Shown here: positions 21,501 to 30,224 of the stretch, one piece after another
Layout: each line of letters starts with the position of its first letter
Numbering within the stretch: the first letter of the stretch is position 1
Origin: CAYMLL01 sp964390645
GTDB lineage: Bacteria > Planctomycetota > UBA8108
Direction of reading: 5' to 3'
DNA: 51,105 bases
NCBI GenBank assembly: GCA_964390645.1
Contig: CAYMLL010000016.1
Location: 1 to 51,105, forward strand
The notes under the pieces: generated by a model
Database searches by the model: none
What the model was told of the DNA's origin: nothing
What the model saw: only the letters and a program-made list of their open reading frames with translations
Translations under genes and position numbers: made by a program

Positions 21501-21927
21501 CAGGCGTGGCCGCCGGGTCTACGAGAACGCGCGCTGCGCCGCGTGTCACGGTGGCGTGGACGGAAAGAAGGTCGCAGCGATCTTCGGTCCCGATCTCGCC
21601 GGCGTCACGCAGCGGCTCCAGCGAGAGGAGCTCGTCGACGCGCTCGTCAATCCGTCGAGGCAGGTCGCCGATCGCTTCAAGGCCAGGGTCGTGCAGACGA
21701 CGACGGGCGTTCCTCTCACCGGGTTCATCACCGAGGAGACGAAGGACACCGTGACGCTCGTGGATCCCGATCGTGTGCATCGGATCGCGCGGAAGAAGAT
21801 CGTGCTGATCGCTCCGCAGGAGATGTCGTTGATGCCGGAGCGACTGCTGGCGCGACTCTCGTGGGAGGAGATTCGCGACCTCATGGCCTTTGTCGACGAG
21901 ATCGGCGCCGCACCCGGTCGGCGGTGA
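18598..21927 (+). CDS. PVC-type membrane-bound dehydrogenase: beta-propeller + HEAT repeats + cytochrome c domain
   Basis: ATG 18598 follows AGGAG (18587-18591) and starts a short signal peptide (MHTLAAVVCLSALAAG), for 1109 aa. Residues ~20-380 form a glucose/sorbosone-dehydrogenase-like propeller (DITFDGEGRLLVGD, GPQGLLVYGDQLYAVGGDGV, NTGGDHDAHTILRGHDGYLYF, VAVAPDGSLFLSEHNQGVWRV). Residues ~390-900 are alpha-helical HEAT-type repeats (LVNDGSWEVRAQAAWLLGL, LLDDSDAFVRRRALEAL). Residues ~965-1105 are a c-type cytochrome module with a single haem site CAACH (C980, C983, H984), then the conserved PVC tail (PSRQVADRFKARVV, GFITEET, MSLMPERLLARLSWEEIRDLMAFV). Such fusions are known mainly from Planctomycetes and Verrucomicrobia and are thought to oxidise sugars in the periplasm and pass electrons to the haem. 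A decayed copy of the same tail lies at 24.7-25.1 kb. Confidence 0.9.
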   Translation: MHTLAAVVCLSALAAGPEYLDDRFQIPAGFRIYRAAHRDLCGASLDITFDGEGRLLVGDGRSVRRLADDDGDGVYDRSDVIAEGLGGRGPQGLLVYGDQLYAVGGDGVQVFDGYRSGDRPKRRGRIGERFNTGGDHDAHTILRGHDGYLYFITGDGGGTKDRRHITQERSPVLFERACSVFRISPDGKEWECVGSGGRNSPNVGINYLAEMFSFDSDMEWHVDLPWWRPVRIHHWLQGGDQGWQGVGAYPPYYIDCLPGIVDVGRGSPDWGVFYEHDGLPRRYRDAYLCCDYTWKSPTTNGYSTTGQLYAFFFERKGAGWVAKPEILVKPKPGARDEGGRRIAFGLVDVAVAPDGSLFLSEHNQGVWRVIWDPDRKKTVNGAPAVSPPRKELPGDDAAKLERLVSLPQPASEWSRLREVEIRETIAGDGVAALTALVRDGGQDVRRRLRAIRLLAPRFETLPPELLVDLVNDGSWEVRAQAAWLLGLRGEEADAEIVRRELLDDSDAFVRRRALEALIRSDVPSAWIGQLVARLDSGERLERYAAMIALSHHPTSAFLDAGVARDSAQAKLRTLVAASLRRERAPAEVARGVLTGSLLERLDGSSSVEDRLDLLRTISLYREAVLEDDAARARVEQHLFAGFPDADPDLRREQARLIGELDVGAGFEKLLAALEAEPDPVEQFHLARCLSRLSTGWTDEAEARAVSWFLSTQSGWFSQFGGKGRQFPGFWATVANDFVRRHGAAVLFRLSELKLDGTLGRSALDAVAASPAAGTTLVGVYRSVEQSEARSRLLGVLRRVRGPEVAALAREEYLRVTDASARGRLLRVLAAQPPSKENRALLVEGLDHRDDDVFRDCSVALSRFEEKVDGRLARVLVTHLVQSRGRFRACEKLLVERAGARRDGYSAKQDVRRAPKDGAWKEGVEFWKSWYTEAFGEPFEPIARTGVMEKSDAAVREFLLGDRVRGGDSRRGRRVYENARCAACHGGVDGKKVAAIFGPDLAGVTQRLQREELVDALVNPSRQVADRFKARVVQTTTGVPLTGFITEETKDTVTLVDPDRVHRIARKKIVLIAPQEMSLMPERLLARLSWEEIRDLMAFVDEIGAAPGRR

Positions 21928-21978
21928 AGTACAGTGCCGACGCGTCACTCCGAGGAGCGATCTCGCGTCACCGCGGGG

Positions 21979-23379
21979 TCACCGGTCGCCTCGGGCCCTG
22001 TCGACGAGACGCCTCTTCAGCCTTTCTAACTTGTCGTCGAGGACGACCGGGAATCTCGAGGTGTCGACGGGTTTGAAGCTGGCCAGCTGAGCGCGGCAGC
22101 GTTCACGGATCGCGGTCAGGGGGGGCGGGGGCTCGACCCGCTGTCCCGCGCGGAGTGTGGGCTCGAGGAGGTCCTGGTGCGTGCCGGACCCGTCGGGGGG
22201 GCTCTCCTCGAGGAAGATCACGTCGCGTGAGGGGTGCCCCCCCTCGACGTAGCGGCGTATCTGCTGGGCTCCCGGGTTCGAGATCTTCAGCGGGTCGTTC
22301 GAGACCTTCACCCGGTGCTCCCACTCGCCGCGGTCGTTCTTCACCGCTGCGAGCTTGTAGACGCCGCCGAGTGAGGGACTGTCGTGCGCCGTGACGAGCC
22401 GGGTGCCGACGCCCCAGACCCCGATGGCGGCGCCGCGTCGCCGGAGGTCCGCGATGCGGTCCTCGTCGAGGTCATTCGACGCCATGATCGCCGTGGTGGT
22501 GAAGCCCGCCTCGTCGAGCAGGCGCCGCGCCTCGAGGCTGAGAGCGTGAAGGTCGCCGGAGTCGAGGCGGATGCCCGCGAGCTCATGTCCTCCCTCGCGC
22601 AGCTCGCGTCCCACGGTGATCGCGTTGCGCACTCCCTCGATCGAGTCGAAGGTGTCGACGACGAAGACGCAGTTGTTCGGCAGGGCTTGCGCGTAGCCCC
22701 GAAATGCCTCGAGCTCGTCGTCGTGGCAGAGCACCCAGCTGTGACCGTGCGTGCCGCGGACCGGAATTCCCAGGAGCTTGCCGGCGAGCACGTTCGATGT
22801 CGCCGTGCAGCCGCCGACGAAGGCCGCCCGGCTGGCCGAGACCGCGCCGTCGATGCCGTGCGCGCGTCGCAGGCCGAAGTCGATCACGGGATCGCCCTGC
22901 GCGGCTCCACAGATTCGAGCAGCCTTCGTGGCGATCAGTGTCTGGAAGTTGACGATCGTCAGCAGCGCCGGCTCGAGAAGCTGGCACTGGAGGATCGGAC
23001 CACGTACGCGTACCAGAGGTTCCTGCGCGAATACGATCGTGCCTTCGGGCACCGCGTCGACATCGACGCGCAGCTGCAGCTCTCGCAGCTCGTCGGTGAA
23101 GCTCGACGAGAAGAGCGGTCGGCCGTCGATTCCCCGGAGCCCGCGCAGGTAGGTGATGTCGTCGTCGTCGAAGCGGTAGCCCTCGATGAGCTCGATGACC
23201 TGCTCCAGCCCGCAGGCGATGGCGCCGCCGCCACCGAACGGCGCGCGACGGAAAGAAAGCTGGAAGACGGCGTCCCGTTCCCCGAGGTTCCGGTCCCGGT
23301 AGGCGGCTGCCATCGTCAGCTCGTAGAGATCGGTGAGCAGCCCGAGCGAATGGCGGTAGAGGCTCGAGAGCAGGCTCAT
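21979..23379 (-). CDS. pncB: Nicotinate phosphoribosyltransferase
   Basis: The 466-aa product starts MSLLSSLYRHSLGLLTDLYELTMAAAY, a typical NAPRTase N-terminus (LLTDLYELTM). Other family marks are FRRAPFGGGGAIACGLEQV, NFQTLIATKAARI, DFGLRRAHG (substrate-binding Arg), SNVLAGKLLGIPVRGTHGHSWV (catalytic-His region), GIRLDSGDL (phosphoribose binding) and GVGTRLVTAHD. The enzyme converts nicotinate and PRPP, with ATP, to nicotinate mononucleotide in the Preiss-Handler route of NAD salvage, in the cytoplasm. ATG 23379 has AAGGAG about 11 bases upstream. The stop is 51 bases from the convergent cytochrome gene. The SGNH hydrolase gene ends 40 bases upstream on the same strand, so the two are probably cotranscribed despite unrelated roles. 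Confidence 0.94.
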   Translation of the reverse strand: MSLLSSLYRHSLGLLTDLYELTMAAAYRDRNLGERDAVFQLSFRRAPFGGGGAIACGLEQVIELIEGYRFDDDDITYLRGLRGIDGRPLFSSSFTDELRELQLRVDVDAVPEGTIVFAQEPLVRVRGPILQCQLLEPALLTIVNFQTLIATKAARICGAAQGDPVIDFGLRRAHGIDGAVSASRAAFVGGCTATSNVLAGKLLGIPVRGTHGHSWVLCHDDELEAFRGYAQALPNNCVFVVDTFDSIEGVRNAITVGRELREGGHELAGIRLDSGDLHALSLEARRLLDEAGFTTTAIMASNDLDEDRIADLRRRGAAIGVWGVGTRLVTAHDSPSLGGVYKLAAVKNDRGEWEHRVKVSNDPLKISNPGAQQIRRYVEGGHPSRDVIFLEESPPDGSGTHQDLLEPTLRAGQRVEPPPPLTAIRERCRAQLASFKPVDTSRFPVVLDDKLERLKRRLVDRARGDR

Positions 23380-23419
23380 CGTGCGCCGCGCTCCTTCTCT
23401 GATCGACCGGGCCGGTGAG

Positions 23420-24370
23420 TCAGGGCTCGTTCCTCGCGGCGTGCGATCCGGCGATCTCGGAGTCGATCCCGGCGAGCATCGTGGCTGCGGCCTCGATGCT
23501 CGGCCCCTTGCGGATTCCCGGCCGTTTGTGGCCGACGTGGGAGAGCCAGGTATCGCGGAGGATGCCCATCCGCCTCTCGACCAGCTTCTCGAGTTCGCGC
23601 GAAGGCTTCGTCCTCGCGATGTTGGCCGCGTCGAGCAGAGCGCCGGCGATGATCCGGTGTCCGGCGGCGTTGAGGTGGATACCGTCGCCCGAGAGCGCGA
23701 AGTCCGGTGACGTCTCCCGCCGCTTCCTGACGTGCGCGAGGATCGGCGTGCGCAGGTCCACGACCTCGAGGACGCGCTCGCGCTGCTGCAGGATCCATGC
23801 CGCGTACTTCGCCATCACCTCCTCGTCGTAGCTCGCGTAGATCGCGAACCACGCGAACTTCTCGCTGCCTGCCTGACGCAGCTTCCCTTGCTTTCTCATC
23901 GGCAGCGGGTCGAAGGGTGGAGGCGTCATCAGGATGAGCCTGGCCTTCGCCTCCCGGACCTTGTCGATGAGCTTGTCGATACCCTTCTTGTAGGCGCTGA
24001 AGCGCTCCTCGCTGAAGGGATAGTAGATGCCGTCGTTGACGCCGTAGCACGCGACGACGAGGTCCGGCCTCGCCTTCGCGAGAACGCGGCCGAGCCGTTC
24101 GTGGAGGTTCGGGCGGGGGAAGGGATGGTCCGGCTCCGAGAGTCCGCTGACCGTCTCGCTCGGGAGGCCCAGGTTGATGATGTCGAAGCGAGACCGTGGG
24201 GACGACGTTCGAAGTCGTGCCTCGACCATGGCGACGAAGTGGCCCGCGTTGGTGATCGAGTCGCCGAGAAAGACCACGCGACGCCCGGGCTGCAGGAGGG
24301 GCTCGCCGTCCTGCGCCAGACCGATCGACGAGGCGATGAGAAGAAGGAGCGAGGCGGCTCGAAGGCGCAT
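23420..24370 (-). CDS. Secreted SGNH/GDSL-family hydrolase
   Basis: The 316-aa product begins with a signal peptide (MRLRAASLLLLIASSIGLAQ). Block I is VVFLGDSIT with the nucleophile Ser at residue 38. Block II is the INLGLPSE region with Gly. Block III is ACYGVNDG with the oxyanion Asn, and block V is SGDGIHLNAAGH with the catalytic Asp and His. These fix the fold and mechanism as a Ser-hydrolase/esterase working outside the cytoplasm. In polysaccharide-degrading planctomycetes such enzymes often remove acetyl groups from glycans, but no substrate can be assigned here. It is the first gene of a likely two-gene minus-strand unit with pncB. Its upstream region (from 24371) runs into an assembly scar, so the promoter cannot be judged. 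Confidence 0.88.
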   Translation of the reverse strand: MRLRAASLLLLIASSIGLAQDGEPLLQPGRRVVFLGDSITNAGHFVAMVEARLRTSSPRSRFDIINLGLPSETVSGLSEPDHPFPRPNLHERLGRVLAKARPDLVVACYGVNDGIYYPFSEERFSAYKKGIDKLIDKVREAKARLILMTPPPFDPLPMRKQGKLRQAGSEKFAWFAIYASYDEEVMAKYAAWILQQRERVLEVVDLRTPILAHVRKRRETSPDFALSGDGIHLNAAGHRIIAGALLDAANIARTKPSRELEKLVERRMGILRDTWLSHVGHKRPGIRKGPSIEAAATMLAGIDSEIAGSHAARNEP

Positions 24371-24530
24371 GGGGCTATCTCTGCGATGGGTGAACCGACG
24401 GTTGTCCTCCCAGACTCGACGCGGTGGAGCGGCGAGTCAAGTCCGGGCGAGCGGTTTTCTCCCAGGCGACCCGTGTGCGTCGACGCCGCCGAGGAGGAGG
24501 GACGGGTTCCGGTCAGCGCGCCACTCGAGG
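24371..24530. other. Short region between the SGNH gene and an assembly scar
   Basis: No complete gene is seen. On the minus strand a reading frame ending at 24437 encodes ILEWRADRNPSLLLGGVD and continues in protein-like composition, so it may be the C-terminal stub of a lost gene. Its upstream part falls in the G/C tract and cannot be followed. I do not recognise the stub. Confidence 0.25.
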
Positions 24531-24536
24531 ATCGCC

Positions 24537-24650
24537 GGGGGGGGGGGGGGGCCCCCGGGGCCCCACGCGCCACCCCCCCCCCCCCCCCCCCCCGCGCGGC
24601 GGGGGGGGCGGGGCCCCCCGCGCCCCCCCGGGGGCCCCCCCCCCCCCCGC
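24537..24650. other. Long alternating G and C homopolymer tract, probable assembly scar
   Basis: The stretch consists almost wholly of runs of G and C, including a run of more than 20 Cs, with only rare A bases. Nothing comparable occurs in the normal coding DNA around it. The minus-strand stub on its left and the plus-strand fragment on its right do not continue into each other, so sequence may be missing or misjoined here. Confidence 0.7.
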
Positions 24651-24655
24651 GGACG

Positions 24656-25120
24656 AGCTCGTCGTGTCGAAAACCCACGTTCCGTGCGCCCGCGGGTCCT
24701 GTCGCCGGACTCTCCTCGCTCACCGTCGCGTCGGTCTCCGTGTCGTCGTGAATCCCGAGGCGCGACGACGAGAAGCGTTCGACGTCGGCGGCCCTGTGTG
24801 CGATCATCGATCCGTTGAAGGACGTCGAGGAGAAGTGCCGTTCCTGAGCGCTCGTCATCGACGACGGCAGGGTCGTCACGGGAACGGTCATCGAGGAGAA
24901 CGACAGGACGATCCGGATGATGAACGATCCGCTCGCGAAGGCGCCGTCGACGGTGGTTTGCAGGGGCGCGATCGTGTCGAACGATGCGGTGGCAACCTCC
25001 ATCGCGCGAAGGGGCCTGCTCGACAGGCTCCCGTGCGATGAGATCCTCGACACGATCGCCCGTGTGCATGTTCGTGGCGAAAGCGAGAGCGGTGTCTTCG
25101 GGAAGCGAGGCGAGCACTGA
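24656..25120 (+). pseudogene. Decayed C-terminal fragment of a PVC-type cytochrome/dehydrogenase protein
   Basis: In one frame ending at TGA 25118-25120 the translation reads CAIIDPLKDVEEKCRS, a TGA (24845-24847), ALVIDDGRVVTGTVIEENDRTIR, then RRGLLDRLPCDEILDTIA. This follows the order of the tail of PVC haem-binding proteins: IxxPSxxIxxxY, then DGxxxxGxxxxE, then MPxGLLxxLxxEEIxDLxAY. It can be compared with the intact copy at 18598-21927. A second in-frame TGA at 24749-24751 and the loss of the MP and the terminal aromatic motif point to decay. The haem motif would lie to the left, in the G/C scar; only CRKPTF remains near it. It could also be a live gene ruined by sequencing errors, but two stops plus motif loss favour a pseudogene. 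An ATG at 24917 could give a 67-aa product, with no sign that it is used. Confidence 0.5.
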
Positions 25121-25130
25121 GAGAGTCCCC

Positions 25131-25804
25131 ATGAGCCTCGAGCCCGTTGAATCCGTCGAACCTGTCGAGCCCGGTGAGGGTACGCGTCGTCGGCTGCCGT
25201 GCCTGTCGATGCACCTGATTGCCGTCGCGATGGCGTTCTGCGTCCAGGTCGGCGAGCCGCTGTGCGCCGACGTCGTCATCAACGAGCTCTCCGCCGCCGG
25301 CCGCAGCGNNNNNNNNNNGTCGTACCTCCCCGCGGCCGCCCCGCCGGGCGGGGGGGGCGTGCGGGCGCTGGCGGCCCACGACTCCGACTGGATCGAGCTC
25401 TTCAACGCCGGTCCGGGCGTCGTCGACCTGGCCGGGTCCTTCCTGACCGATGATCGAGGCGACCCGACGCGGTGGAGCTTTCCGGCCGTCGACGAGACCC
25501 TGCTGTCGCCCGGGGACTACCTCGTCGTCTTCGCGTCCGGCAAGGATCGGCGGGAGGGACTGGAGCTGCATACGAGCTTCCGTCTGACCGCGACCGGTGA
25601 GTACCTGGGGCTCTTCGCCGCCGACGGTCGCAGGGTCGTCCACGAGTTCGCCCCGCTCTACCCACGGCAGGTCGAGGGGGTCACCTACGGGCTGGCCTCG
25701 GTGACGGAGACGTTTCTGGCGCCGGGATCCGACACTCGATGGCTGGTGCCGACCAGCGGTGCGCTCGAGGCTGTCTGGCGTCGACGCGACTTCACGCCGG
25801 GCGT
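25131..25804 (+). CDS. CotH2, N-terminal piece (signal peptide and lamin-tail domain), broken by gaps
   Basis: The start is ATG 25131. A later ATG at 25209 would give a cleaner signal peptide (MHLIAVAMAFCVQVGEPLCAD) and is an equally good choice. The mature protein opens with a lamin-tail domain: VVINELSAAGRS before the first N gap, then DSDWIELFNAGPGVVDLAG, YLVVFASGKDRREGLELHTSFRL and GEYLGLFAADG. These are nearly the same words as in LTD1 of CotH1 (VVFASGKNRRDAADELHTSFRL, GEYLGLFAPE), so the two share recent ancestry. Sequence on both sides of the first gap is in one frame. After the second gap the reading frame changes, so this is one gene cut by assembly faults rather than a short gene. 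The rest of the protein is in the next two entries. Confidence 0.72.
25309..25318. other. Assembly gap (10 Ns) inside CotH2
   Basis: Ten Ns followed by a G/C-rich stretch with a run of eight Gs. Protein-coding sense is kept in the same frame on both sides, but the true length of the gap is unknown. Confidence 0.95.
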
Positions 25805-25814
25805 NNNNNNNNNN
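25805..25814. other. Assembly gap (10 Ns) inside CotH2, with frame change
   Basis: Ten Ns followed by runs of C and G to about 25850. The lamin-tail frame on the left and the LamG frame on the right differ, so bases are missing or miscounted here. Confidence 0.95.
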
Positions 25815-28554
25815 GCCCCCCCCGGCCCGGGGGGGCGGCGGGGGGGCCCCGGCCGCGACCGGTCTGGGCTTCGACACCGGCGCCGGGGACGCGGCCTTTC
25901 CTGTGCCGATCAGCGTCTGGAATCTCGACGGTGACTACCGGGACTCCGTCGGCTCGAATCACGGCACCGCCAGCGGCTCTCCCGGGTTCGTGGAGGGCCA
26001 TGAGGGGGATCCGGATCAGGCCGTCGATCTGAGCGGATCGAACCACGTGAGCATCGCGCAGAACGATCGGCTGCCGGCGTACGATCTCCCCGCGTACACG
26101 ATCTCGATGTGGGTCAAGGGGATGCCGCAGGCGGACAAGCGCGTCTTCTCCGAGGGCTCGGGGGCGGACAACACACCGCTTTTCACGATCGGAACGCACC
26201 GCTCCGGATCGAACGGCGCCGTCGACATCTTCCTGCGCCCGGGACCGGGCCACGTGATCTCGGAGCGACAGGCCTTCGACGGTGTCTGGCACCACATCTG
26301 CTGGACCGACGAGGGTGGTGACGCGGCGCTCTACGTCGACGGCGTCCGCGATCCGGTCGACTTCCGCTACGCGAAGCAGGCGATGGCGCTCGATATCACC
26401 TCCATCGGCGCCGTGCTCCGGGCCTCCGCGTGCTGTGGGTTCGAAGGCCGGATCGACGCGGTCGCGATCTGGGACGAGGTGCTGACGGTGGCGGACATCG
26501 CGGACCTCGCGAACGGCGTATCACCGCTCGGCGGCTCGGCCTACAGGCGCTACATCGCGACTGATGTCGAATCGGAGATGGCCGGTGAGAACGCGACTCT
26601 CTGGTCGCGCACGATGTTCCAGGTCGACGACGCGTCGGTCTTTGACACCCTGAGCTTGCGGACCCGTTACAACGACGGCTTTGTCGCCTCTCTCAACGGT
26701 GTCGAGGTCGCCAGCCGTAACGCACCGGCGACACCGCGCTGGAACTCCGTCGCGACGGGAGTGCGCTCGACGGAGGAGTCGATCGTGCCGGAGGCTCTCA
26801 ACCTCTCGGCGTTCGTCGGCCTCCTGGACAGCGGCACGAACGTGCTCTCGATCCACGGGCTCAACCGCGAGGTCGACGACGGGGACTTCCTCCTGGACGC
26901 CGAGCTGACGGCATCGGGTTCGCTGGCTCTCACGCCACGCTATCTGGCGACGCCGACGCCCGGCGGGGCCAACGAGGACGACTTCATCGACTTCGTCGCC
27001 GACACGGTCTTCAGCGTCGACCGCGGCTTCCACGATGATCCCTTCGACGTGGAGATCACGACGGAGACTGTCGGAGCGCAGATCCGCTACACGACGGACG
27101 GCAGCGCGCCGACCCTGACGCAGGGTGAGATCTACGACGGCCCGATCCGCGTCGATACGACGACGACGCTGCGTGCGGCGGCTTTTCGCAGTGGCTGGGA
27201 GCCGACGAACGTCGACACCCACACCTACCTCTTCCTCGATGACGTGATCCGTCAGCCGGCGCGTCCCGAGGGCTATCCAGCGACCTGGGCGGGCTACCGG
27301 GCAGACTACGCCATGGACCCTCAGATCTGCACGAACACGGGCTCGGCGTCCTACCAGCCGACGATCAAGGACGACCTCCGGGCGATCCCGACGATGTCGA
27401 TCGTCATGACGCGCGATGACTTCGTCGGCTCCTCCAGGGGCATCTACACCCATCCGCAGAGTCGCGGAGTCGCGTGGGAGCGTCCGTGCTCCGTCGAGCT
27501 CTTCACCGCGGACGGCAGCGAGCCCGGCTTCCAGATCGACGCGGGCGTGCGCCAGCAGGGCGGCTCGAGCGCCCGTGCGATCGAGGGCAAGCACTCCTTC
27601 CGGCTGCTCTTCAAGTCGATCTACGGCGCGTCGAAGCTGCGCTACCGCCTCTTCCCGGACTCGGACGTGGCCCGGTTCGACACGCTCGTCCTGCGCTGCT
27701 TCTCGACGGACTCCTGGCACTTCAAGGACGGTGGTGCCCGCTACCGTCGCTGGGACTCCCAGTACATCCGGGATGTCTGGATGAGAGACACGCAGATCGC
27801 CATGGGGCTCCGGGGCCAGCACAGCCGCTACGTGCACCTCTATGTCAACGGGCTCTACTGGGGCATCTACAACCCGACGGAGCGCTCGGACGACCATCAC
27901 AACGCCCACTATTACGGCGGCGCGTCGGAGGACTGGGACGTTGTCAAGGACTTCAACGAGCTCTTCCGTGGCAACCGCGCCGCATGGAGCAACTTCATGT
28001 CGCAGGCGGGCTCCGGGCTGGCGAGCCGGGCCGCTTACCAGCGTATCCAGGGCAGGAACCTCGATGGTACGCGCAACCCGGCCTACCCGGTGCAGCTCGA
28101 GCTCGACAACCTGATCGACTACATGGTGCTTCATCTCTACGCCTGCTCGGAGGACTGGCCGCACCACAACTGGTACGCGGCGCGCAATCGCACCGGCGAG
28201 TTCGGTGGCTGGCGCTTCTTCCCGTGGGATCAGGAGATCGTCATGGACTTCCAGTTCCGCAACCGCATCAACGTCGCGAACGGGAACTCTCCGGCCTACG
28301 TCTACAACGCGCTGCGTGCGAATCCCGAGTTCCGCGTGCGCTTCGCGGACCGCGTGCACAGGCACCTGTTCAACGACGGCGTGCTGACGAACGAGGTCGC
28401 GGCGGCGAACTACATGCGGCGTGCGAACGAGATCGACCGCGCCATCGTCGGCGAGTCGGCGCGCTGGGGGGACTTCCGGGTCGACCGTCGCGACCCTTCG
28501 AACAGTCCGGCCCAACTCGTGAGGATCACTGGCTGCCCGAGCGTGACACCGTGA
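25815..28554 (+). CDS. CotH2, middle piece: LamG-like, galactose-binding-like, chitobiase-like and CotH kinase domains
   Basis: The frame is open from the gap to TGA 28552-28554. In order: a LamG/concanavalin-like domain at ~25,900-26,520 (VWNLDGDYRDSVGSNHGTA, SMWVKGMPQADKRVFSEG, WHHICWTDEGGDAALYVDG); a galactose-binding-like module to ~26,930 (RYNDGFVASLNGVEVASRN); a chitobiase C-terminal-like module at ~27,003-27,240 (IRYTTDGSAPTLTQGEIYDGP); and the CotH kinase at ~27,380-28,500 (SRGIYTHPQSRGVAWERP, FRLLFKSIYGASKLRY, LYVNGLYWGIYNPTE, FFPWDQEI at 28,224). The last ~13 residues before the stop are out of frame: the natural continuation (REDHWLPERD) lies one frame over, so a one-base indel occurs at about 28,505-28,518. 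CotH1 reads HDTHWLREKQ at the matching place. Confidence 0.82.
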
Positions 28555-30224
28555 TCGAGGAGTACATTCCGGAGTCCCGTGACCGGGCGCTCTCGCGCTT
28601 TCGCTCCGCCAGTCTCTACCCTGTCGTCGACGCGCCGACGTTCAATCGGCGCGGTGGATTCATCGACGAGGGCTTCCGGCTGACGATGTCCGCGGTCCGT
28701 GGGACGATCTACTACACGCTCGACGGGACGGATCCGCGCCTCGTGGGTGGAGGCACCTCCGTGTCGGCGCACGAGTACGGCAGCGCCGGGCTGACGACGC
28801 TGCTCGCCTCCGGAGCTCCGGCCAGGGCGCTGGTGCCCTCGAGCGACGCGCTCGGTCTCGGCTGGACGGAGCCGGACTTCGACGACTCCTCGTGGGCCGG
28901 CGGGACGACCGGCGTCGGCTACGAGCGGACATCGGGGTACGAGGAGCTGATCGGTCTCGATGTCCGGGACGAGATGGACCGCGTCAACGGGTCCGTCTAC
29001 ATCCGTGTGCCTTTCGCCGCCGATGATGTCGCCGGCATCGAGTCGCTCGCTCTGCGCATGAAGTACGACGACGGGTTCATCGCGTACATCAACGGTCACG
29101 AGGTGGCCCGACGTAACGCGCCGGCGGACGCGCGCTGGGATTCGCGCGCGACGTCTCCGCACAGCGACTCCGCGGCGGTCGTCTTCGAGCAGATCGACAT
29201 CACCGAGCACCTCGGCCATGTCGGAGCCGGCTCCAATTTGCTGGCGATTCACGGGCTCAACTCGAGCGTCGGCTCGAGCGACTGCCTTCTCTTGCCGGAG
29301 ATCGCCTCGAGTGCGACCCTCGGTGACAGCGACGTCATCCTCGGGGAGTCGACGCTCGTGCGCGCTCGTTCGCGCGACGGAGAGCTCTGGAGCGCTCTGG
29401 ACGAGGTGATCTTCACGGTCGATCGAGGCCTGCGCATCACCGAGATCATGTACCACCCGGCGGCACCGCAGGGGGAAGGTCTCTTCGAGCAGGACGAGTA
29501 CGAGTTCATCGAGCTCACCAACGTCGGCGACGTGTCGATCGACCTCACGGGCGTGCGATTCGTCGAGGGCATAGAGTTCGACTTTACCGATGGCGCGGTG
29601 CCGGACCTGTCACCCGGCGAGGTCGTGGTGCTCGTTGAGAACCTCGAGGCTTTCGCGTCCCGCTACGATCTCGCCGGCATCCTGGTCGCCGGCGTCTACG
29701 ACGGCAAGCTCGCGAACGACGGCGAGCGTCTCCTCCTCGTGGGGCCCCTTGACGAGGAGCTGCACGACTTCGAGTTCGCCGACACCTGGCATCCGGCGAC
29801 GGATGGCGGCGGTCCTTCGCTCGTCGCCGCCGTCCCCGCGAGCGATCCGACGACCTGGGCGGACGCGGCGACCTGGCGTCCGAGCGAGCTGCCTCTGGGC
29901 TCGCCCGGCATCGACGAGGCCGGCGGTGCCGGCGGCGGGTTGCAGCGTGCAGGCGATGCGAATCAGGACGGCCGCACGGACGTCTCCGATGTCGTCGCGT
30001 CGCTGCGTCGTCTCTTCGCGGGAGCTCCGGCGACGCTGCCCTGTGGCGACGGCTCCGCGACCCACGCCGCGAATCGGGCCCTCCTCGACCTCAACGGTGA
30101 CAGCGTGCTGGACCTGTCGGACACCGTCTACCTCCTCGGGTATCTCTTTCAGGCCGGGGCGGCTCCGGCGTCGGGTGTCGGGTGCATCCGCATCGAGGGC
30201 TGTCCGGACGCCTGCGTGCGCTGA
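28515..30224 (+). CDS. CotH2, C-terminal piece: nested galactose-binding module, lamin-tail domain and dockerin-like repeat
   Basis: This is the continuation of CotH2 after the frameshift; a gene finder might start it at GTG 28551. After the end of the CotH domain comes a chitobiase-like module (TIYYTLDGTDPRLV) that is split. A complete galactose-binding-like domain (~28,800-29,310; WTEPDFDDSSWAGGTTGVGY, DDGFIAYINGHEVARRN, SNLLAIHGLN) is inserted before its last strands (TLVRARSRDGELWSALDEVIF). Then follow a lamin-tail domain (ITEIMYHPAAPQG, YEFIELTNVGDVSIDLTGV) and a dockerin-like pair (DANQDGRTDVSDVV, DLNGDSVLDLSDTV). It ends with a Cys-rich tail (CIRIEGCPDAC) at TGA 30222-30224. The last two parts match the order in CotH1. 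The protein is predicted to be extracellular. Confidence 0.82.
   Translation, partial: TREDHWLPERDTVIEEYIPESRDRALSRFRSASLYPVVDAPTFNRRGGFIDEGFRLTMSAVRGTIYYTLDGTDPRLVGGGTSVSAHEYGSAGLTTLLASGAPARALVPSSDALGLGWTEPDFDDSSWAGGTTGVGYERTSGYEELIGLDVRDEMDRVNGSVYIRVPFAADDVAGIESLALRMKYDDGFIAYINGHEVARRNAPADARWDSRATSPHSDSAAVVFEQIDITEHLGHVGAGSNLLAIHGLNSSVGSSDCLLLPEIASSATLGDSDVILGESTLVRARSRDGELWSALDEVIFTVDRGLRITEIMYHPAAPQGEGLFEQDEYEFIELTNVGDVSIDLTGVRFVEGIEFDFTDGAVPDLSPGEVVVLVENLEAFASRYDLAGILVAGVYDGKLANDGERLLLVGPLDEELHDFEFADTWHPATDGGGPSLVAAVPASDPTTWADAATWRPSELPLGSPGIDEAGGAGGGLQRAGDANQDGRTDVSDVVASLRRLFAGAPATLPCGDGSATHAANRALLDLNGDSVLDLSDTVYLLGYLFQAGAAPASGVGCIRIEGCPDACVR

Noticed and set aside
24537..24650. G-quadruplex or natural low-complexity element
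   Set aside because: The runs are far longer than elsewhere, coincide in style with the tracts next to N gaps, and break gene continuity, so an assembly fault is more likely.
24845..24847. TGA read as Trp (changed genetic code)
   Set aside because: Many intact genes in the window end at TGA exactly where their families end, so TGA is a normal stop here.
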